Shown here piece by piece: positions 17,991 to 25,098 of a stretch of DNA of 37,839 bases. The notes beneath the pieces are model-generated. The model ran no database searches. It had not been told where the DNA came from and saw nothing but the letters and a program-made list of their open reading frames with translations. The stretch spans positions 1 to 37,839 of the forward strand of contig UQQI01000010.1 of the NCBI GenBank assembly GCA_900543055.1, given 5' to 3'. The translations under genes were made by a program, and so were the position numbers. The first letter of the stretch is position 1. Each line of letters begins with the position of its first letter. Source of the stretch: an uncultured Mollicutes bacterium (GTDB lineage: Bacteria > Bacillota_I > Bacilli_A > RF39 > UBA660).

Positions 17991-17993
17991 GTT
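17966..17993. repeat. Inverted repeat at the right end of the IS30 remnant
   Basis: AACTTACG (17966-17973) and CGTAAGTT (17986-17993) flank a 12-base loop that contains the 10-bp end match. It overlaps the stop codon of the truncated transposase. There is no T-run, so it is not a terminator. Confidence 0.45.
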
Positions 17994-18103
17994 GTATTCA
18001 AATGGAGCGATAGTTGAGTGAGTACACAACCTTTTCTCATATGAGGATGATATATAAATCATCCAACTAAAATGATTATACTATATTTTTTTCTGTTTTT
18101 AAA

Positions 18104-20710
18104 CTATCTATTTAAATATTTTATTATTAAACTATTTAAATCTATCCATTCTTCCACATGATAAGTATCTTTTTCATCAATACTATTATATGGATTTGGA
18201 GTTTCAATAGCCTTTACTAAAAAATCTTTCAAATCACTTTCTGGGCATTGTTTAATATCTTTTTTTGCTTTTTCCCAACCATAGAATTTATCTAAGTTTT
18301 GAGTATTAAAATTATATCCAATTCCATATGAACCAGTTGATACACTGATGCAATCTAAAATAAATAACATTAAATTATCTTTATTTATTTTTTTCTTTAT
18401 AAAGGACATATATTTTTCATCATCAAATAATAATATCATATTGTATCTATTATAATATTCATTACTATACATATTTATTTTATTAGTTTTAATATTTTCT
18501 AGCATATTTTCGTACAGGCTATTAATAGCTTCATACCTTGAAGAATTAACTAATTCATCATGCCTATGTTCTGGCTTTAACCAATATGCTATCTCTCTAA
18601 TAAAATATAAATTTTGATAATCATCTTTTATTTCGTCAATAAATTTTTCAAAATCATCATCTGATACCATTAAAATTAAATCAGCTATAATAATTTGAGT
18701 TCTACTATTTGCACTTAATTGAAAAAATAGTGGTGAATTATCTATTTTATAATATGAAAAATACATAACTAATAGCAATGGTAAGAGTTTGTCCTTATTT
18801 ATTTTATCTAAATACATTTGAAATGTTTCCAAAGTGTATTTTTCTACCCATCCAGGATATATTCTTTCCATTTTAAAATATTGTTGATATAATTCTTCAG
18901 GCTTGAAATTATTATTATTTATAAATGAAATAAAATTATTTATTTCTTCATTTATTTTAATAAATTCATTTTCAGTTTTATTAAAATACAGGTTAAAGTA
19001 CTTATTGTTATAAATTCTTTTGTCAAGAACTGAGGCTCTATATTCTTTTTTATTAGTATATGTTTGATGTTCTGGAATAAATTCAATTTTTTCTTTTTTG
19101 TTATATCTATTTTCATCAAAGTATTTTTTAATATTAGGAAATAAATAGCATAATATTTTTTTATATTTATTAATTTCGTATTTATTTTTTTCAAATAAAT
19201 CATCAAAATATTTCGTTGTATCAATATTATATTTTTCAGTATTATAAATGTATTCATCACCATAAACATAGCGATCCTCTGAAATATAATAAGTACTATT
19301 ATTATTAATTTCATTCCATAATTCTGGGCTTTTCATTGCAATAGTTTCAATAAGCAGCATATCAAGACTATTAAGATCTTTCATATTGTTAAAGCTTGCA
19401 TTAAATGTTGAATTTATTATTCTTTTAAAGTCACGTAAATCTTTAACGTTTTCCATAATGATTTTAATTAATTCTTCTTGCTCATCATCTTTAACAATAA
19501 GTTTTGAATGACTTAAATAATTATTTAAACATTTTTTTATTACATTTTGTAATACGTTTCTATCTAATTTTGGTACAGAAAACTCTAATTGCACTATTTT
19601 TTCTAAATATGAATAATCAATATCTAATTTAGATTCAAAATGCTTTTTCATAGCTGATTCATCATAAGATAAAATGTATATGATTCTTTTAAAATCAAAT
19701 AAATTATGAATTGTTTTTAAAATAAATAGAATTTGCTCACTTGAACATCTTTCAAGATTATCTAAGACTAAAACTATTTTTTTATTATTAGATTCTAAAT
19801 AGTTATTAATAATTTCTTTAATTCTATCAATATTCGTTGTATTTTCAAGCAAGTAATCAATTGAATATCCAATATTTGTAGTAATTGTTTTTAGATATGT
19901 TTTCGTAAATTTATTTATTTCATTTATTCTAAATCCACAATTGGTATTTTTCATTATAGTATCAAAGAAAGCAACTAATAATGATTTATTATCATCATAT
20001 ACCCATGGCTCAAAGTCATCTATAAATACTAAATTTTCTTTTTTTAATCTATCTTTAACATTATTTAAAATTGTTGTTTTACCAGAACCCCAATCTCCCT
20101 TTAGAGACATTACAAATTTTGAATCATTATTGCAATTAATAATAGTACTTGTTATTTGATTGATAACTTTATTTCGTTCTAGTAAATCATAATTTACTGC
20201 TTCATCTCCTATAAGAATAAATTCAGTTTCTTCGGGAATTGTATTATCATATAATTGTTTTAAGTCAAAAACATTTGGATTTCTTTTATTTTTATTTTTA
20301 ATATTTAGTATAGTAATATATAAATATCTAAAAACTAATAATACTCCAATTGTAATTAAAAATATATTTGAACATAAATCTTTATATGGATATACTACAA
20401 GAATATTTTTAAATAGATGTAGCATCATTCTATAAAGACCAATAGTAGTTAAAACAATCATACTATAAAAATCTATATAATTAACAGATTTTAAGAATAA
20501 AAGACTATGCAGTTTAAGTGATACTATCTTTATCAATATAAAGGCAAAAACACAAATAATAATAGGTAATTTTAATTTATCATATATGAATGTAAACACA
20601 TTAAAATAATCAATTATAATTGTTATAGAAAGTAGTACTACTATTGTTAATAAAAAACTGATTATTCCATATTGCTTATAGATATTTTTAAAATACTTTG
20701 TAAGAACCAT
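18104..20710 (-). CDS. KAP family membrane P-loop NTPase
   Basis: 868 residues. Four hydrophobic segments (about 15-37, 47-75, 85-105, 113-135) are followed by a P-loop NTPase: Walker A GDWGSGKTT near 206-214 and Walker B KKIVLVLDNLERCS near 310-323, then IIYILSYDE (sensor-like strand). Membrane helices joined to such a core define the KAP family. Its F-plasmid member PifA causes exclusion of phage T7; other members are thought to organise membrane-linked complexes. The C-terminal 450 residues are Asn/Lys/Tyr-rich, helical and unrecognised; they may be the sensor or effector. Beside restriction genes on a mobile island, an abortive-infection role is the best guess. AGGAGG lies 6 bases before the ATG, directly behind a terminator-like hairpin. 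Confidence 0.8.
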   Translation of the reverse strand: MVLTKYFKNIYKQYGIISFLLTIVVLLSITIIIDYFNVFTFIYDKLKLPIIICVFAFILIKIVSLKLHSLLFLKSVNYIDFYSMIVLTTIGLYRMMLHLFKNILVVYPYKDLCSNIFLITIGVLLVFRYLYITILNIKNKNKRNPNVFDLKQLYDNTIPEETEFILIGDEAVNYDLLERNKVINQITSTIINCNNDSKFVMSLKGDWGSGKTTILNNVKDRLKKENLVFIDDFEPWVYDDNKSLLVAFFDTIMKNTNCGFRINEINKFTKTYLKTITTNIGYSIDYLLENTTNIDRIKEIINNYLESNNKKIVLVLDNLERCSSEQILFILKTIHNLFDFKRIIYILSYDESAMKKHFESKLDIDYSYLEKIVQLEFSVPKLDRNVLQNVIKKCLNNYLSHSKLIVKDDEQEELIKIIMENVKDLRDFKRIINSTFNASFNNMKDLNSLDMLLIETIAMKSPELWNEINNNSTYYISEDRYVYGDEYIYNTEKYNIDTTKYFDDLFEKNKYEINKYKKILCYLFPNIKKYFDENRYNKKEKIEFIPEHQTYTNKKEYRASVLDKRIYNNKYFNLYFNKTENEFIKINEEINNFISFINNNNFKPEELYQQYFKMERIYPGWVEKYTLETFQMYLDKINKDKLLPLLLVMYFSYYKIDNSPLFFQLSANSRTQIIIADLILMVSDDDFEKFIDEIKDDYQNLYFIREIAYWLKPEHRHDELVNSSRYEAINSLYENMLENIKTNKINMYSNEYYNRYNMILLFDDEKYMSFIKKKINKDNLMLFILDCISVSTGSYGIGYNFNTQNLDKFYGWEKAKKDIKQCPESDLKDFLVKAIETPNPYNSIDEKDTYHVEEWIDLNSLIIKYLNR

Positions 20711-20725
20711 ATTATTCCTCCTAAC

Positions 20726-20754
20726 AAAAAAAGTATCATTCTATTGAATGATAC
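20726..20754 (-). terminator. Terminator hairpin in the KAP gene leader (possible attenuator)
   Basis: Perfect 9-bp stem GTATCATTC/GAATGATAC (20733-20741 with 20746-20754), 4-base loop, then seven T on the minus strand. Four bases after the T-run the KAP ribosome-binding site AGGAGG begins. A good promoter lies upstream of the hairpin (20768-20796), so transcripts for KAP must pass it. Confidence 0.8.
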
Positions 20755-20767
20755 GAAATCTATTATT

Positions 20768-20796
20768 ATTCTAACATAATATGAACTTAATGTCTA
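20768..20796 (-). promoter_or_regulatory. Promoter of the KAP gene
   Basis: Minus strand TAGACA, 17 bases, TAGAAT, with TGT directly before the -10 (extended -10). Both hexamers match consensus at five of six positions. The predicted start near 20761 is only a few bases upstream of the terminator hairpin. The promoter begins 13 bases after the ASCH stop codon. Confidence 0.6.
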
Positions 20797-20808
20797 TTCT
20801 TAAAAAAC

Positions 20809-21204
20809 TTATACAAAATTTCTTTCATCAAGATTTATATTCCATAATCCTAGCTGCCCATTAACTTCTTTATTATAATTTATTTTTTTAATATTATTTA
20901 ATTTCCATGCATACCCAGTTCTAACTTTGTTTCCATATGCAATATTGTTTTCTGAAATTATTTTTTTATTTAATTCTTCATTTAATTCTAGGCAATCTTC
21001 TATTTCAACAATAGCAATAATTCTTCTAGATGGAAATTTTAAATTCATATTTTCATATTTTTTCATATCCTCTTTATCTATTCCCATTCCTGCATGAATT
21101 AAAACTTTTCCTCTGTAATTAGTTTTCCAAGATCTAAACTCATATTTTTTTATTCCTTCTGCAACTAAAGTTGCCCAAGGTTGTCTTAATGTTAATACTT
21201 TCAA
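20809..21204 (-). CDS. ASCH domain protein
   Basis: About 131 residues, a single ASCH (PUA-like beta-barrel) domain. The start KVLTLRQPWATLVAEGIKKYEFR is the family hallmark (QPWA, G-x-K-x-x-E-x-R), followed by RGKVLIHAG and the strand IIAIVEIEDCLE. ASCH proteins are thought to bind RNA or nucleotides; one bacterial member has ribonuclease activity and another is an amidohydrolase for acetylated cytidine. GTG codons at 21216 and 21213 are possible starts, but they form part of the Shine-Dalgarno GGTGA that sits 5 bases before the TTG at 21204; starting there gives MKVLTLRQPWA, as in relatives. It is divergent from the methyltransferase gene, 106 bases apart. Confidence 0.82.
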   Translation of the reverse strand: MKVLTLRQPWATLVAEGIKKYEFRSWKTNYRGKVLIHAGMGIDKEDMKKYENMNLKFPSRRIIAIVEIEDCLELNEELNKKIISENNIAYGNKVRTGYAWKLNNIKKINYNKEVNGQLGLWNINLDERNFV

Positions 21205-21276
21205 TTTAATCACCACTTATATTTTATCATAATTTTTATAAATTCTTTGAAGTTACGTAGGAATAACTTAAAAATA

Positions 21277-21285
21277 TGGTATAAT
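21277..21285 (+). promoter_or_regulatory. Extended -10 promoter of the methyltransferase-endonuclease pair
   Basis: TGGTATAAT on the plus strand, 25 bases before the ATG at 21311, so the mRNA leader is very short. No -35 is evident. It lies in the divergent spacer shared with the ASCH gene. Confidence 0.5.
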
Positions 21286-21310
21286 TATTTATGAGGTAAT
21301 GGTGATAAAT

Positions 21311-22411
21311 ATGAGTAAGATATACAAGACGATAGATTTATTTTCAGGTTTGGGTGGAATAAGAAAAGGTTATGAAATGACAGGAAGATTTAAAAATGTT
21401 TTATCTGCTGATGTAGATAAGTATGCATGTCTTACTTATAGGCATCTATATGGTGAAGATTCATATAATGACGTTACCTCAGAAGAATTTAAAGAAAAAG
21501 TTGAAAAAACAAATTATGATATTCTTTTAGGTGGATTCCCGTGTCAAGCATTTTCTATAGCAGGTCTTCAAAAAGGTTTTGCTGATGAAACTAGAGGAAC
21601 ATTATTTTTTGATATTGCAGATATCATTAGAAGAACTAGACCAAAAGCATTTATGTTAGAAAATGTTGAAGGATTGTTAAAACATGATAAAGGAAATACA
21701 TTCAAAGTTATTACAAGAGTTTTAGACGAACTAGATTATAAAATTGTAGGTGTTGATTTTTGTGGAGACAATCCTATTTATAATTCCAAGGATTTAGTCA
21801 GAACTACAAAAGATTTTGGAATTCCACAAAAAAGGGCGAGAATATTTATAATGGGTTTTAGGAAAGATATTATTCCAAATAATTATAGTTTTCCTAATTT
21901 GCCAGATCACTCAGATAATAAGATATATAAAAATTTATATGATTTATTGGATGATAATGTAGATCCAAAATACTATTTATCAGAAAAATTATTAACAACA
22001 TTAAAAAATCATAAAAATAATCATTCTGCTGTAAAATCTGGTTTTGGTTATATAGTAGTTAACGAAGGAGACAATCCTGTTTCAAATACAATTATGGCAA
22101 CTGGTGGTTCTGGAAAAGAAAGAAATTTAGTAAGACAACATCATAAAGAATATGATAACTTAATAGTTGGTAAAAAGAATCCAATTAATACTGAAGGTAT
22201 AAGAAATATGACTCCTCGTGAATGGGGAAAATTACAAGGATTTATAAATTATGCATTTATTGAAAATGGTGTTGATACTTTCTCTTTTCCTGAAGGAATT
22301 AGTGATACACAACAATACAAATTATTTGGTAATTCAGTATCTATTCCTGTAATACATGAAATGGCAAAATATATGATAGAAAGGTTGGATGAATTTTATG
22401 GCGATGAATAA
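21311..22411 (+). CDS. DNA cytosine-5 methyltransferase (type II modification enzyme)
   Basis: 366 residues with the ordered m5C-methylase motifs: I, TIDLFSGLGG (7-16); IV, GGFPCQAFS with catalytic C78; VI, ENV (117-119); VIII, QKRARIF (173-179); IX, REWGKLQGF; X, LFGNSVSIPV near 343-352. The target recognition region is about 220-320. It transfers methyl from AdoMet to C5 of cytosine and should protect host DNA from the endonuclease coded by the next, overlapping gene. An ATG at 21299 is in frame but lies 2 bases from GAGGT; GGTGA 5 bases before the ATG at 21311 decides for the latter. The HpaII-type partner suggests CCGG as target; this is inference. Confidence 0.93.
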   Translation: MSKIYKTIDLFSGLGGIRKGYEMTGRFKNVLSADVDKYACLTYRHLYGEDSYNDVTSEEFKEKVEKTNYDILLGGFPCQAFSIAGLQKGFADETRGTLFFDIADIIRRTRPKAFMLENVEGLLKHDKGNTFKVITRVLDELDYKIVGVDFCGDNPIYNSKDLVRTTKDFGIPQKRARIFIMGFRKDIIPNNYSFPNLPDHSDNKIYKNLYDLLDDNVDPKYYLSEKLLTTLKNHKNNHSAVKSGFGYIVVNEGDNPVSNTIMATGGSGKERNLVRQHHKEYDNLIVGKKNPINTEGIRNMTPREWGKLQGFINYAFIENGVDTFSFPEGISDTQQYKLFGNSVSIPVIHEMAKYMIERLDEFYGDE

Positions 22412-23462
22412 AGGTGAATGGTCAGAATTATATGCAATTTTGCATATGCTATCTGAACCAGACTTAACAATTGTAGATGACAATCTAGAAGAAATAACTA
22501 ACGAGCTATATAGTGTTAAGAATTTATCAGTTAAAGAACAAGAAAACATTATTAAATATGTTCTAGAAAACAATATGGATGTACAAGTATATTTTAACGA
22601 TGATATCAAACAACTTATCTCAAAAGAAGAAATATCCTTTAATAAAAAACTTATATTTGATGGAATCATTCATTCTATAAATGGTAATGGTGCTTTTGAA
22701 ATATCTGGATCTAATGCAATATTATCTAAAATGACTCCAGATGGTTTATTAAAAGCATCTTCTTATTCAAAAGCTGATTTACAAGCTATAGTTTTAGATA
22801 ATAGACTTGGTGAAGAAATAGAATTAAAGTATAGTATTAAATCAAGTTTAGGTAGTCCTGCAACTATTTTAAATGCTAGTATGCAGACAAATTTTATTTA
22901 TGAAGTAAATGGAATATCAAAAAATGATATAGAAAAAATCAATTCAATTAATACAAGAACTAAATTACTTGATAGAATAAAAATGATTAGAAGTTTAAAT
23001 GGAGATATTAATTTTGTAAAAGTTCAAAATGATAATTTTGAGTACAATCTTAAACTAATTGATAGTAATATGCCTAATTATCTTGGGGATGCTTTACTTA
23101 ATTCATATGAAAAAGATACAAAAAATTTAAAGTCATTATTCTTAATGTCTTCAAAATTTGATGATGAAACATTTGCATTAAAAAAATTGGGAGATTTCTT
23201 AGAAGGAATCAGTTTTGGATTCTTTCCTAGTCAAAAATGGGATGGAATAAATGATGTTAATGGTGGTCTTATAGTTGTTAAAAGAAATGGTTCTGTTGTA
23301 ATATTAGATTTAGTTTATTATAAAAATGAGGTTAGAAAATATTTAATCGATAGAACAAAATTTGATTCACCAAGTACTACACGATATAAAATGTTAGAAT
23401 TATTTGAAAAAGATGGTAAAATATATTTTACTTTAAATCTACAAATTAGATATTCAGAATAG
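22389..23462 (+). CDS. HpaII-family type II restriction endonuclease
   Basis: 357 residues. The N-terminal NKGEWSELYAILHML and the central EIELKYSIKSSLGSPATILNAS (143-164) followed by TNFIYEV are the parts I recognise from the HpaII endonuclease family. The cluster D130...E145-L-K147 / S149-I-K151 could be the metal and cleavage site, but the active site is not certain. HpaII cuts CCGG; specificity here is inferred from family only. The ATG at 22389 overlaps the methyltransferase by 23 bases with AAAGG 4 bases upstream; ATGs at 22398 and 22404 are alternatives. The overlap makes the endonuclease follow its methylase. A strong bidirectional terminator begins just after the stop. Confidence 0.82.
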   Translation: MNFMAMNKGEWSELYAILHMLSEPDLTIVDDNLEEITNELYSVKNLSVKEQENIIKYVLENNMDVQVYFNDDIKQLISKEEISFNKKLIFDGIIHSINGNGAFEISGSNAILSKMTPDGLLKASSYSKADLQAIVLDNRLGEEIELKYSIKSSLGSPATILNASMQTNFIYEVNGISKNDIEKINSINTRTKLLDRIKMIRSLNGDINFVKVQNDNFEYNLKLIDSNMPNYLGDALLNSYEKDTKNLKSLFLMSSKFDDETFALKKLGDFLEGISFGFFPSQKWDGINDVNGGLIVVKRNGSVVILDLVYYKNEVRKYLIDRTKFDSPSTTRYKMLELFEKDGKIYFTLNLQIRYSE

Positions 23463-23464
23463 CA

Positions 23465-23497
23465 AAAAAGATGATTATAGTTCATAATCATCTTTTT
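23465..23497. terminator. Bidirectional terminator between endonuclease and relaxase genes
   Basis: Perfect 14-bp stem (23465-23478 with 23484-23497; AAAAAGATGATTAT and its complement), 5-base loop, A-run on one side and T-run on the other. It starts 3 bases after the endonuclease stop and includes the last codons and the stop (23475-23477) of the convergent relaxase gene. Confidence 0.88.
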
Positions 23498-24842
23498 CTT
23501 TGTCTTTTTCATTATCCCAACCCGTAATTCTATCAAAAGTTTTTTCACTAATAATTTGATTATCATATAAATCGCCAACAACTTCTGCATAAACATCTTC
23601 TTTATCTTTTCTATGAAGCATTCTTTTTAAGAAATTAATTAGTTTTTCAAATAATTGTTGCAATTCCTGAAATTGAAATTTTAAATTTAAATTGTCTTTT
23701 CTATATTCATTGATTTGTTTTTCTTGTTTATCTACTTTTTCACTTAAAGTATCTACTCTTAATTGTAATGCGTCATTACTTTCTTTTAAATTTTTAATTC
23801 TTCTAGAATCTTGTCTAGCTTGTTTAGTAATAATATTTAAGTTTGCTGATAATTCTTTAACATCTCTATATTCATCAGTTGTTTTATCAACTTTATCAAT
23901 ATAATCTTCTAATTTGTTTTTTTGTTCTTTAGAAATGATAAATAGATCATCTCTTAAAGGAACTTTTTTAAGTTTATTTATTTCTTCTTTAATATTATTA
24001 GAATTAGTTTTTAACTCTAATGAATTATTACTTATTGAATCTATTTCTTTTTGATGTTTTTCAATTAGTTCTTTTGTTTCTTGGTAGTTAGTCATATCGG
24101 CCACATTGATATCTCTATTTCTACCTTTCATTTTTTGTTTTAAAGTTGCATCTAAATTATATTCTTTATTATATTCTTCAATACATAAAGTTCTCATTTT
24201 ATCTTGCAATTGCATTAAAGAAGTTCTAGTAAATACATCAGTTTTACCAACTTGTTTACTCATACCAGTTTTACAATTATATTTTATTGGAACACCTACA
24301 ATATGCATATGAGGACTTGTTTCATCATAATGAATAATAGCACTACATACTTTAAAGTTTGGTATTAATAATTCTAAATCATCAACTTGTTTTGAATAAA
24401 CATTAGTCATTTTATGTTTATAATTTAAATCTTTTGTATCCCAAAATTTCTTATCTCCAAGTTCAATAATAATCTCACAAGCTAAATCACTTTTAGAATT
24501 ATCACTTACTTTTTTAAAGTAGTCATCGATCTTCCTGTCATCTCTTTTTTGTTTATTATTGTATTCTAATCTTGCTTCTTCAAATTCAGTTTTATAAAAA
24601 TCTTCTACATCTTTGTAAAGGGAAGAAGTACCTTTTACAATTACAATTTGTTCTTGTTCATTATCATATTTTCTATAATTATGCTTATCACATTTTGATA
24701 AAGTTTTAGCATTTTGTATTCCGTTATTTGTCATTGAAGTTGTTCCACTAATATTATTTTTAGCAGAACTTCTAACACTATTTTTTCTATTTTTATTACT
24801 TCCCAAATGTAGAGAATATGGAAGTTCACTTATAATAATCAT
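23475..24842 (-). CDS. MobV-family relaxase (Pre/Mob)
   Basis: 455 residues. The catalytic motif IHYDETSPHMHIVGVP (170-185: H171, D173, E174, H178, H180) is the HxDExxPHxH signature of MobV/Pre relaxases, which nick oriT and pilot single-stranded DNA in mobilization. The N-terminal YSLHLGSNKNRKNS (9-22) also fits. From about 260 to 420 the protein is a long coiled coil rich in Lys, Glu and Asn. There is no coupling protein or mating-pore gene, so transfer would need a helper element. AAGGAG touches the ATG at 24842 with no spacer, which is unusual; the next codons are ATT, ATT and ATA, and no better start is seen. An oriT-like repeat lies 50 bases upstream. Confidence 0.88.
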   Translation of the reverse strand: MIIISELPYSLHLGSNKNRKNSVRSSAKNNISGTTSMTNNGIQNAKTLSKCDKHNYRKYDNEQEQIVIVKGTSSLYKDVEDFYKTEFEEARLEYNNKQKRDDRKIDDYFKKVSDNSKSDLACEIIIELGDKKFWDTKDLNYKHKMTNVYSKQVDDLELLIPNFKVCSAIIHYDETSPHMHIVGVPIKYNCKTGMSKQVGKTDVFTRTSLMQLQDKMRTLCIEEYNKEYNLDATLKQKMKGRNRDINVADMTNYQETKELIEKHQKEIDSISNNSLELKTNSNNIKEEINKLKKVPLRDDLFIISKEQKNKLEDYIDKVDKTTDEYRDVKELSANLNIITKQARQDSRRIKNLKESNDALQLRVDTLSEKVDKQEKQINEYRKDNLNLKFQFQELQQLFEKLINFLKRMLHRKDKEDVYAEVVGDLYDNQIISEKTFDRITGWDNEKDKEKDDYEL

Positions 24843-24891
24843 CTCCTTACTTATGGCTCAATTTTGGCTTGTCAAAATGTATAACCCCCTA

Positions 24892-24942
24892 GATATCTTG
24901 TCATGCTAACAAGATATCAGTGGGCTAAGGAATATTCCTTAG
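24892..24942. other. Candidate oriT: inverted repeat and palindrome upstream of the relaxase gene
   Basis: GATATCTTG (24892-24900) and CAAGATATC (24910-24918) form a 9-bp inverted repeat with a 9-base loop. Seven bases further lies the perfect 18-bp palindrome CTAAGGAATATTCCTTAG (24925-24942). MobV origins are short inverted repeats next to the mob gene, so this is the best candidate. The rest of the 256-base gap up to the recombinase holds further short inverted matches (GTAATGAAA near 24962 and TTTCATTAC near 25068) and no gene. Confidence 0.5.
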
Positions 24943-25098
24943 AATCCTTTATTCAATACTTTGTAATGAAACTATGTACTACATACTTTCAAAACTTCGT
25001 ATTGTAATGATGAAAATATTTTATCTTCATAAAACATTTTCTTTTGTAAAAATGCTATCGCCACTTTCATTACTTCGTAACAAAACGTGCCACGCATT

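Noticed and set aside
18046..18065. Hairpin GGATGAT/ATCATCC before the KAP stop codon region
   Set aside because: There is no T-run on either strand next to it, so a terminator cannot be supported; 7-bp stems are common in AT-rich spacers.
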